Source: Melanocharis versteri
Taxonomy: Eukaryota > Chordata > Aves > Passeriformes > Melanocharitidae
Length of the DNA stretch: 64,000 nucleotides
Direction of reading: 5' to 3'
Assembly (NCBI GenBank): GCA_013397845.1
Contig: VZTG01000087.1
Coordinates: 1-64,000, forward strand
The translations under genes were made by a program, and so were the position numbers. Each line of letters begins with the position of its first letter. Within the stretch, counting starts at the first letter, position 1. Below the pieces are notes generated by a model that ran no database searches, had not been told where the DNA came from, and worked only from the letters and a program-made list of their open reading frames with translations. Positions 38,601 to 50,600 of this stretch are shown piece after piece.

Positions 38601-41600
38601 AGCTATTAGCACTGCTAAAATACTTTGGAATTTGTAGTTTTCTTTATGCAGAAGAAAAGCTCCAAGGCTTCACTAGATGGTCCCTGTAGTCCTCTCCTTG
38701 GTTTTAGAGACTAATACAGAGTTATGTCTTCTATTGTCAGCCTATGAGGGCAAAAATTTAGGGGGAGCAGTTAGTCCATGTTCCGTGTTTTTTGCCTAGC
38801 TGGATAATGATTTCTCGGACTGCAGTTGTTTAGTCCTTGCAGTATAACTTTGATTAAGTAATGTCAACATTCTGAGGACACATGGAGATTGTTGCAATAG
38901 CTTCAGGATGTCCTGGGATTTGTCAGTTGTTGGGATTTTGTTGGTTGGTTGGTTTTGGCCTTTTTTGACAGTTTTTCCTTGTAAATGAGAGGTAGTTTAG
39001 TGCTGTTTGCTTGCCTTTTGCTGCAGGGCCTTGTGCCAGGATCTGTCGATGCTGTCAACTCCTTCTCACTCTCCTACCCTTTCTCCCCCAATTCATCCCT
39101 ATCCCTGTCCTATTCTGCCTCATTCAGGTTTGTTTTCAGCCAGTTTGAGGCCTGACTCTGGGATGGTGCTGCTGACAGGAGGGAGGAAAGAGGGGAGAAT
39201 GGACTGCAGTACCTTCACTTAAGAAGCTGTAATTTCTCATCCTTGGGATACAGTTTTATGTTGCACTAATTTCTGAAAGCAGATAGTCCTACATCCCTCC
39301 AATTCCTCCTGCCCAGCCCTGTTAGCCCACCTCCTTCTCCTGTCCCCTGCATCCCATCTAACCAGTTGTGTGGAGCCCCAAGGAGTTGGTTGTTGAGTTC
39401 ATAGAAACACTTTTATTGAAAACCATCAGTAGGTGGAAATGTGGGGCAGGGGATGGCTGGGAATGGTATTCCTTGTGGCATGCTGTCATAAGTATGATTA
39501 GGTGTGGTATCTAACAGCTGGAGAATTCAGCCTCTGCTTATTCCTGGCTGCTAACCAAAGTCGATATCATATGGCAGTTTACTCTAAATTGACAAAATGC
39601 TGTCTCTACAAAGACTGCTCCTTAATTGTAGTGAAGGAGAGGCAGGAATATTGCAGTATGTAAGAGAAATTATTTTGTTTTCTAGGCAGCAGGGTTTTTT
39701 TAATTGCATAGGCATTTTATGCTGTTCTTTTGAATTGTTTGACCTCTGTTCAAAAAATAATTCTAATTTTAGTAATGATCATAATACCTAGTTTTGATTC
39801 AAACATAAGTTACATTTAAAGGAGAAAATCCATTTGAGCCAAGAGGCAGCTTTTCCTTGTGAGAAAGGGTGAGTGGTTGAAGGGTGATGCAAGTGAGTAC
39901 AAGTCTCAATGGAGTTGTACAACAGACAGTGTGCGTTACACTACACTGAGAAAAGTGTGGGGGATGTGTACTCTATTTGCTTCTTGGACAGTGAAATGGA
40001 TCATCACGTTTTGTGTTACAACAAAAAGCTGAGATTACCAGGATTTCAATCAATAAAATACATGCCACTATTTTGATAATCTTACTGTTTTGTTTTGTCT
40101 TTTCTCTGTTTTGCTGAAAAGTATGGGAGGCACAATACCGCCTGCTCCAGCCAATGCCTCCACAGAGGAGACAAGTAAGGTGAGATATGAAGAATTTATC
40201 CCTGAAAATTGATGCTGGCAAAATTACTGAGCAGGGGAAAAATTGCTGTCAGTTTTCACTCAGGGTGGGTGAATGTAAGAGTTCAGTCTGAAGCCTGCCC
40301 ATTGTGTGTTGTAGACGACTTGTTACAGATGGCTTCCTAGTTCATTTCAAGTGTTATCATGCTCCATTTCCCTAATCCTGAATGCCTGATGTTCTCTGCA
40401 ATGCAAATGCTGTACGGAGTCTTGGTTTCTTTTTTTTTTTGTTTGCTCTTCTCTGTTTATAAACCACTTCTCTAGTCATTAGTGGATTACATTATAATCT
40501 TTTCATGAGAAGGAATATTAATGAGCATGATAAGTAATGAAGTGGTCAGTTGAACTACCAAAATTTTTAGGCAGTATTGTGGAAGATATTGTTGGTTTTT
40601 GTTCATTTATTTTAAGGGAGAAAATAAATTTGCCCTGTAGATATTTATATGAGTATTTTTTCAAGTTTGAAATTCTTTAGAAGAAAGATGGTTTTTTATT
40701 TATTTAATGAGACTGGATGCTGCAATTACTGGCTAGTTAGAGCTGTATGAAGGGGTATGTATGTACTGAATATAGTCTGTGACATTAAGCATGAAGACAA
40801 GCAGCTTGTATCTGTGATAATAGACAGGATGTGCTAGGTTATGGGATTCAGATGAAATTTAGTTAGAAGTTGATAAGAGAACATTTGAAAATTTTGAAAA
40901 AATGTTTTAAGTATGTGTGAGTAGCAGCAATCTCAGACCTTGGCAAATGAAAACAATATTTAAATCATTGTCATCAGCTTATTGTTCCCTGCTTAAGGAC
41001 CTTAGCTTAATAGTATTAGATTGAAAGAATTTCTGATCTAGAGAATTTGTGAGGGAAGGCAGGAAGATTGGATGGGTTGGTTAGTAATCACTGCAAAACT
41101 GGATTGGGATTGGGTATTTTTGGATTATTTGGTTTTGGTTATTGAATTACAAAATTTGAAGGACCAGCTTTACCAATAATAGAAGTTCATGAGTCCAGAT
41201 TTGGGCTCTGAAATATTTGCATACACGATAGACTTAATCTGAGAGGAGGGAAAAGGAGATTAGTATCTTAAAAATAAAATGGTTCAGATGTATAGCGATC
41301 TGATTTTTCTGATACATTGTTGTTTATGAGAGTGGAAATAGAGCATCAGTCAGACATCATGTGTCCTTACAAATATATCTCTCCCAGGGCAAAGCAGAGG
41401 AACACCCAGAGGAGCCGGTTAAATCACCTGAACCAGAAAGTGAAGAGAGCGACTTAGGTGGGGAAAATAGTGACTTTATTTCATTTTGCCACTGTGAAAA
41501 TGATTCTGAAAATCCTGTCTCTGTAGATGGACCTTAGTCTTGCTTTTTGTTTTTCCCCCAGAAATTGATAATGAGGGAGTGATTGAACCCGACAATGATG

Positions 41601-44600
41601 ACCCTCAAGAAATGGGAGATGAAAATGTGGAGGTAAGCAAAATATTTTCAATGTGGCAGTAGGAAAGATTGAAGGAGTGTTTGAGTGTAATCAAGGATAG
41701 CAGCTGAGGGAGGATGAGCACTCTATTATCTGTGTAGCCAGCTGTTGTTTAGGCTCTTTTTCTTCTAAAAATAAAACTTACTGGCTTAAAATCACATTCT
41801 TTTCTTGTTCAAGGTTAGAATCAGTCAAAAAGTTCCATGTGGAAGATCAGGTCAGAAAACACCGAAGAAGTTTATCAAAACACCCATGCAAGCTAGATAT
41901 GTAGAATCGTACCATTCATTATTCAACTTAGATGTCAAGTGTTTTATAGCTAAAAATCACGTTGGCTAACATCTTCAAGCTGAAAGCAAAGGTTTTGCAG
42001 GTTTTTTTGAACTATGATTTCAATGCAAATTAAAATTAAGGTTCTGGAATTGAAAACTGAAGCCTTGTCCTTTGGCGCGGTCTTAGCGTGGTAATTCTGG
42101 CCGGGACTCTACAGCTTTTGGGATTTGTGTGTGTTTTTCATTTTGTTTTGTTAGGTAACTGAAGAGATGGCGGATCAAGCTAATGAAAAGAAGATAGAAG
42201 CGATAAATGCTCTCGGTGAAGGTGATAAATTGTTTCTTAGTGTTTATTCAAGGACATTAGATTTGGTTCTCCTATTGTAAAAAAGAAGGTAAATATCTTG
42301 GACCATTTTGAATGCTTTCAAGGAGGAGAAAACATACTTCTTGTTGGATACCCAAAACTATCTAGAACATGAAAGCTTCTTCAAGTACTGTTTTTCCAAT
42401 GTAGCCATAGTTTAGGGAAAGATGGGAGGGAAGAATGAGGTGACTGCAGCATCTTAATTACAACTTGATCATTATGGTAATTCCCTCCGTATTATGGACA
42501 GTGTCTCTAGTGGTTTGTCTTAATGCAGTGAAAAGATGTATAGTAAAATGTGACATTCTATTTGATTGCATTCAAAGTTAAATATGCAAATTTAACTGGG
42601 AAAAGTATCTCTTCTCCTCAAGCATTAATTTTGGAGTTTGTACTTCAGTAACATAGCGAGAGGGAGAAAGTGATTTTTCTTTGTTCATAATGTTCTATCT
42701 AAGAAGTGTCTAGGCACATAACACTATGTAAGGCAGGATTGGGAATTTGGATGTAATTTCACTACATAATGATTGAAACTTCACTGATACTTGTATTTAG
42801 GGGACCTTCAGAAGGCTGTTGACTTGTTCACGGATGCTATCAAGCTGAATCCTTGTTTGGCTATCTTGTATGCCAAGAGGGCAAGGTGAGTCATAGACTA
42901 GTGATTTATGTTTCTACCTGTTTTGTTATTTTCCTTAGGGAGTCTAAATATTAGACAACTTGAGGATCTATGTAAACTTAAATCACAGGAGGGAAAGGGA
43001 AGCGTTCATTTCATGCAGTTTCTCTTCTATTTGACTCACCAGATTTGCTGAAGCAGCCATATAAAGAATCTTGGTAACAGAGTAAATAAGAGAATGGTGT
43101 TCCAGAATGCACTGTGGTAGCATTAAGGATACTTTCCTGTCTGACCTTCCAGGGGGCACCCTGGAAGTCACGCTTGCACTGTCTGAGCTGGGACTGAAGC
43201 CCCTTTGCAGCTACACACCCCACACTCGAACAGTCAGACCAGGTTTCCTTACCGTCTTGGCCCTGGGTTTTCCACAGCAGAGTCTCAGACATCTGCATCC
43301 TTAAAATAATTTAATCACGGTACAATAACAAAATAACAGCTCGAGCTGGTGCCTCTGAGAAGGGATCCCAAACAAAGGAAGCCCTGGGCTTTTATACCCT
43401 CACGGCCTATGCTTGTGAAAGTCTGGGGTCATGGGCTGCTCTTGTGTCTCCGAGTGTTCAGTCACCTGGCTGGGCCACAGGTCCCTTTGCAAAGGTTGAC
43501 ATCAGCCTGGGGCTCTCAGCACCCAGAATTCAATCTTCAGCTGACACTGCAGCTGCACGTGGAGCTACCTGCGCTGAAAGTATTCCTCAGCAATACTGCT
43601 TTTGGTATGTTGAGATAGAGTAATGCTGGGTTACAAACACTTGTAAAATCTGAAGTTTATTGTAGGATTAAGATGGTGATTGAAATGTTACTCTGTTTAG
43701 ATGCAAACATTTTTGTGTGTTTGTGTGTTTGAGAGCTCTCATGCTTTATGGAGCTGGAATGGCTCTCGTTGGTGAGGTGTAGCTTTGGGCTGCTTCCCTG
43801 ACACCATGTCCACCTGTTTGTTCCTAGAAGACAATGTGTGACTTCCTGCTTGCTTTATAACAAGCCTTAATAATGAAGTTTCTTACAGAAATTGTTGATA
43901 AACTGTTTTCAAATGCATGTAAAAGGGAGATGTAGAATTAGATGTAGGAGTTCTGACATGGAATATGATGAATATTGAATACTTTAGTCAATTCAGGAAT
44001 TCTTTTAGTGTTTCCTTAAGAAATTTTTGATTTTAATTACTTGAACCTCCTAAAGTACCACTCTGCTGGTTAGTCTGGTATGCTTGTGTGTTGTAAAATC
44101 TTTGGTGTTTACATTTAACTGACAAGGGATTGTGGCTTCTTACTGGGTTTGTGTTTGTTTTGCTCCTTTTGATTTTGATGCCTCATCTCTTACCTCCTTT
44201 TCCTCCTGACTCTAGCTGTTGATCCTTGTGGCCTGTATAACTCCTTATGCTTTCTTTGTGCTACTGTGTTAAAGACTCTGCAATATGACAAGCAGAATGT
44301 TATTGTTGTTTTGTTCAAATTGCTGGTTGCCGTTGGCTGTCGACCCCAAGCACCACGGGGTCCTTTGCATTTATGTAGCTTCTCGTCTGCACTGAAGTTA
44401 CTCTTGCTGGCAGGGCTTGAGTCTGAACAATGAATGCTTTCAGTTCTTGCTGATGATTCACCTACAATGCTGAGAGGGTGAGACTAAATTTTAGCAACTT
44501 TGTTATCACTATGACATCTTTTTGAACTCAGCTCTTCAGACGTGTTATCTCACTATCTTGCCTGTTAGTCATCCAAAATTATTTCCAGCTTAAGTTAGTA

Positions 44601-47600
44601 ACTTGGTATTTCAATATGTATGGTAAACGTTCTTGTTCCCACAGTGTTTTTGTGAAACTACAGAAGCCAAATGCTGCCATTAGAGATTGTGACAGAGCCA
44701 TCAAGATTAATCCTGACTCGGCACAGACCTATAAATGGAGGGGGAAAGCACATAGGTAATGAACTGCACCTGTACTTGATATTATCTTTACTTGGGGGAA
44801 CAGTTTTGTTCATACATTCTCTCCTTCTCTATGTCTCTGAACTGTTTGTCTTGTACCTGAGAGCGGTAGCTGTGAGCCAAGAAACCATTGTGCTGAGTAT
44901 GTGGCTTAGAGAATACAAAGGATGATGGTGATTTATTGATGGCAATTTATGAGTAGTCCTCCTGGTACTGTTCTCCACCTCACTCTCTCTCTCTCTCTCT
45001 CTCTCATCTTCTAATGGCTTACTGCTTTTCTGAATAACATTTTCTAGTCATTTGGTAAAGGTAATGAGATCTAGGACTGCATGTTTTGTTTGTTTGGAGG
45101 TCTTTTGTTTTCACTTAGTTTGTTGGGAGTTTTTTTTACTGACCTATAATTCTTGCACATTTCTCTGCTGTCCTTATTCCTTAGATCCTAGAGCTCATTT
45201 AGATAGTAAATTTAAATGCCTGGTTATTAAGGGAACCATTTGTTGCAATTGAGAAATGTTATTAAGCAAATAGTGTAATTATTTAAAATGGTGTAAGGCA
45301 TCTCCTCCAACTACAGTTCAACTTTTTTTTTTTTTAAAGCAATAAATCAAAGAAGAAAGGTCACCATTCTTGTGGCATGTATAAAAGTGGAAGAAGTGGG
45401 TGCTGATATAACTTTTTTAAAAAGTATTTTAGACAGTGTTCAGAGAGTGGTTTGTTGGTGTCTGCAGTTTTAATTTACAGTGTGAAGCCTAAAAGTGAGA
45501 AGATTGGAGCATAGTTTGAATTAATACCTCTGTCTGTGAGCAGAAGTGCTTTGACCATTTAGTAACACCACCATTTGCTTAAATTTTATCAAGAGTGTGT
45601 ATAAATTAATAGTAAAGAAGTGTGCACAGAGGCTTACATGACCGCTTTAATTAAGATGTGGTGCATCCAGTCATGAAGTTTGAGTGCTAAAAAGGTCCAC
45701 TTAAGCTTGAGGTGGTAGTAGTGGTGTAGACTTGCACAGAACACTGAATATGTAGACTGGACATGTGCCTAGTGGTGCAGAATATTTTTTTTAGTGTGCT
45801 TCATGTGTTTAGCTAGGATGCCTTCTCCCTGTTAGATCATTCTTTATAGCAGACAATGACACGATCTCATGGAGAGTTTTTTACTCATTGTTGCTTCAAG
45901 CAAAAGTTACTGTAAGGACATGAAGCAAGCGAGCAAGTGTCCTCTGATGATGCTGTAGTGTGCAGCTTAGAGGAAACACCATGATTATTAAACTTCTGTA
46001 AGTCTTTGTAGCTCTAGGTAAAAATTCTGAGTATGCATGGTTAAATACTTTGAAGAACTGTAAGTGTTCAATTTTCTCTTGTGACTCTTGGTGTCTTCTG
46101 AATTCTAGACTTCTTGGCCACTGGGAAGAGGCTGCTCATGATCTTGCATTAGCTTGTAAACTGGATTATGATGAGGATGCAAGCGCCATGCTGAAGGAGG
46201 TGCAGCCAAGAGTAAGTGGGGAGGAATATTGGAAGTCTTTCCTGTATTTGTCTGAGTGACATAGCTGCCTTCATATTCTTCCGTAGGCATTGTCTGGAAG
46301 AAATGTGTTCATGTGTCTTCCAACATTTCAGACTGAGTTTATAAATACTTCTGTCTTCAGTAACAGCTGTTTATGGCTGTGTGTAGAGAAATTGAGTCTG
46401 TGGGGCTGGGCATGTAACCGAATTATGAAATATGTTCCTTTTTAAAATCTTAACAGAAGAATCGGAAGCAGTTGAAGTTTGCCAAGTATTTTAGAATCTG
46501 GACTAAAAACTGTCAGAAAAGCAAGAGATAGCTGATAATGCATTTTTCCCAAGATATTTCTGAGTTGATCAAAGCTTTGACCTTAAGCACGTTTTCCAAA
46601 GGAAGCATTTTGCTGTGGTTTGTACTTTCATTAGTCAGCCCCATGAGGGCAGCCTCAGCTCTGCACAAGTGGTTTTGAGCTGTTCTCCTGTGGCTGACGC
46701 CAGTAATCTTCCAAGGAGGAGCTTCTGTGTAACCAGTGTAACACTATTGATAGCAGACTTTCTTTCTAATGTGATTTTGCCTGTTCCTTTGAGGTGGTTG
46801 ACACACCACAGATGGCAGCTGTTGCATTGTATTGGGTTTCCATAGGAAGTTTGAGGGAAGGTGGAGACTGCAGGGCTGGCCTCTTGTAAGGAGGGACCTG
46901 AGGCTCCCCCTGTGTCAGAGGGAGCCAGTTCCAGCTGATGCCGAAGCTGAGCGAGTCAGTGATGCCCATGGTTCTTCTGTGATAATGTATTTAAGAAAGG
47001 TTTAAAAAATGCAGCGTAGCAGCTGTGAGAGGGAGAGCAGTAAAGAAGAAAAATATGAGAGAAGCAACCCCTCCGAGACACCAAGATCAGTGAAGAAGGT
47101 GCTGGGAGGAGGTGTGCTAGGCATGGGAGCAGAGATTTCCCTGCAGCCAGTGGAGAAGGGGAGAAGGTCATGGTTAAGCAGGTTGTCCTTCTTGAGCCTG
47201 TGGAGGTCCACAGTGGAGCAGATCCACCCTGCAGCCCATGGAGGATCCCTTGCCCGAGGAAGTGGATGTGCTGTGAAGAAAGGTGCACCTCATGGAGAGT
47301 GCTCTGGAGCAGGCCCCTGGCAGAAACTGCATTCTGTGGAGAGAAGCTTACACAGATTTTGTGGCAGGAGCTGCAGCTCGTGGGGGACCCATGCTGGAAC
47401 ATTCTGTTGTGTAGGCTCTGTGCCTTGCAGGGACAGCCACACTGGAGCAGTTCTTGAAGAACTGTATCCTGTGGGGCAGACATGCTGGGGCAGGAAAAAG
47501 GTGTGGAGGAGTGGCAGAAATACAGTGTTACGAAGTGACAACAGCCCCCATCCCACTGTGCTCTTCAGGGTGGAAGAGTGGGGAATGAAGCAGTAAAGCT

Positions 47601-50600
47601 GAGCTTCGGGTAGAAGGTGGCTTTTGTTTTGTCTTTGTTTCTCATCATCCTGCTCCATTTTTAATGAGCAATAAATTAAATTCATCTTCTCCATGTTGAG
47701 TTTGTTTTGTCCATGATGGTAGTGGGTGAGTGATCTTGTCTATCTCAAGCCAAGAGCCTCTCCATCTTATTTTCCCTTCCTGTCCTGTTGAGGAAGGGGG
47801 AGTGAGAGAGCAGCTTAGTGAGCAGCTGGCAGTCAGTCAGGCTTAAACCCCCCACATGCATAAACATTGCTGTGTCTAATAACTTCAGCTTTCATCTTCT
47901 CTACCACGTCTTTGCTGTCTCCAGCAAAATGACAATGGAAACCATTTTACGACCTATTAGTCTTCTGTTTTGGAGACTATTGATCTGTGGCTAATGTAAT
48001 TAGGCCTTAGGTCTCAACTGGTTTTCATAAGAAGTAGACTTAATGCTTGGCTGAGGGGGAGCCTTTTCTTTCCCAGTTAATCTGCTTGAGCACAGAAACA
48101 GCAGAGTATCTGTGATACATTGATGTGTAGTTGCTGACTGCATGGGAATTTGTGTATGTAGCTCTAGGAAAAACATAAGATCTTTTCATGGGTGATTTTC
48201 AAAATCTTTAGTAAGTGAAAATGATGCATTCATCTAATTTATTCACTTCAAGCTTTCCTAGATTTTTTTACTTTGTAGCACTTTCAGCTGAAAGTCTAAG
48301 TCAAATTCTAAAAACGTTTAGTTCATTTAGAGAGATACTTAGAAGTGACAAAAATCTAAACCTTGGAAACTCTTTATGCTTCATTAAATGAAAACAGAAC
48401 ACTTAGCTCTCTCTTAACGAGCCATTAAATGGCAGTGATAGCATGTACTGCATTCAGTCCCTTTCATTCCTGCTGCCTCCAGTGTGCTTTCTCTGGCAGA
48501 TGCACTTCAGGAATGATGTAGTATGGAATGAGTATCTCCTACCTAAAATAAGTTGTATCAAAGCTCTGATACGTGTAAAGTAATTTTTTCCTTTAAAGAG
48601 TATTCTAAAAGTATACAAGAGTATCCATTGTCTTACTTGTATCTTTGTTCTTGCACCCTGATTTTGCTTTGTGTTTTTTAGTTACAGGGATGTTACAGAG
48701 TAACTGTCATACACTATTTGTGAAATCATAAACCATTTTTGTAATGGTTTATAAGGATACATTCTGTTTTGGGGAAAGCGGTGCTGCAGTTAGTTCTGTT
48801 GTTATAATGAGCCCTGAGTGAGGAGCCTTGGGAAGTTTGTTGTTAATGCCTCTTTCATTGGGACTGTAGATTTAATACACTTGAGGAAAAAATTAGTAAA
48901 GGAGAAATCAAACTTCCTCCCCACCAGCCCTTTCTTGGTTTGGTTGAGGAGTTCTTTGGTCTGCTTTTGTCTGTCTGTACATGCTGTAGAGGCATCTGAA
49001 ACAGTGGTAACACTATCTAAAATGTGTGTGTGCGCCATGGGAATTATATTTCCTATTGTGCCCTTTTCCCGGGCAGTTGCTGGTTTTAGCCCCAGAGGAA
49101 TCGATATTTCAGCATTAAAGCATGAAAGGACATGGAATAATAACATGTTCAAGTTCTAACAATGATGCAAGTCCCAAAACCACTGCAAAAAAGTGTGCTA
49201 GAGTGTATCTTCTAGTGAATCCAGCCAGGGTTAAGTAGACACGAATGACTGATTGCCATGGGAAAGAAGTAGCAAATGGCTCCCAAAACAAACAGGCTTT
49301 TGGGATGCGAAATCAGACCTTAATTTTAAGAACTGGTAGAACCAGTTGGTTATGCTTACATGTATTTTGTATTGAAATATGTTGTGTGATATGCTAGAAA
49401 TGTATAGGAACTCCTGGTATTCCATTGTGACAGGCTCAGAAAATTGCAGAACATCGACGAAAATATGAGCGGAAGCGTGAAGAAAAGGAAATCAAGGAAA
49501 GAATGGAAAGAGTGAAGAAGGCACGGGAGGAGCATGAGAAAGCACAAAGGGTGAATATTTAGGCTTTAATATTTCTTAGTAATTTAGGGACTGTCTTAGT
49601 TATTTCGGTTAAAATTAATTACAGAGGAAAAAATACTTAAAATTTAAGTTTTAAGTTTTAGAGAGTTGGTTTTTGTCTTGGTTACTTGACCAGTAATGAA
49701 ATCTGGAGAAGAAGCCATTAGGGTTCATCTGGTTTTATTGCTTGTGACAACAACAGTCTCTGGAATCTCTACTAATCTTGTATTTCAAGAAGTCAGTTAT
49801 TGTATGACTCTTCCAGAATAGTTTTCACTTAAAGTACTTACGTATCCCTAAGTGGGAGGTTTTAAATTCGGAATAATACTTTGATTCTCTTCCTCAATTC
49901 CTGGCACGGTTTGCTTGTGCTTTTTTTTGTGCTTTAGTGATATATTTTAATATGTGGGGGGTGGGAGTTCTAAAAATACAGTTGGGGAGCTAAAACAAAT
50001 TGTACAGTTTGTATTCAGTAGAAACATACTCTGCATAAGTAACCTGCAATCACATACAAAATTAAGAATAGACAGAGCAGTTTCTTGTCGGTGGTTTTGA
50101 ACATAGTAGAGTGCTTTGTTTATTGTGATAGCATGTCTGCCTGAAACAGTCTCGGCTATTTTTTTTCTCCTAAACCCAGTTGAGCAGTAGAAAACAGGTT
50201 GCAGTTCCATTGTTTTGTGTGGAATGATGTGCTTTCATCTGCAGGAGGAAGAAGCAAGACGACAGGCAGGAGGAGCTCAGTTTGGTGGCTTCCCAGGTGG
50301 CTTCCCAGGTATTTTATTTTTAAGCACCAATACTTGAGGTAGAGGTGGCCGTTGTTTCCATATGGAGTATTATAATTGCAGTTTTTATAGCATTTGTTCT
50401 CAAGACAAAGAGAAAAATCTTATGTGAGGTTTAGAACTTGTATACAAATAACTCTTGGAGCACTAGTGGTAAGAGAGATGGGATTCTTTCTCTTGAAGAG
50501 GATTGAAGCTGTGTAGCAAGTAGAGGGAAGACAAATCAATAATTGAAGGATAACAGAATGAAAGGATTTAGGTCTGGGAAAATAAAAGAAGTAGAATTTG

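Noticed and set aside
47009..47596. 195-codon open frame inside the intron 8 LTR
   Set aside because: It lies wholly within a solo LTR, has no recognisable protein similarity, and overlaps open frames on the other strand. It reflects the stop-poor GC-rich repeats of the LTR rather than a gene.
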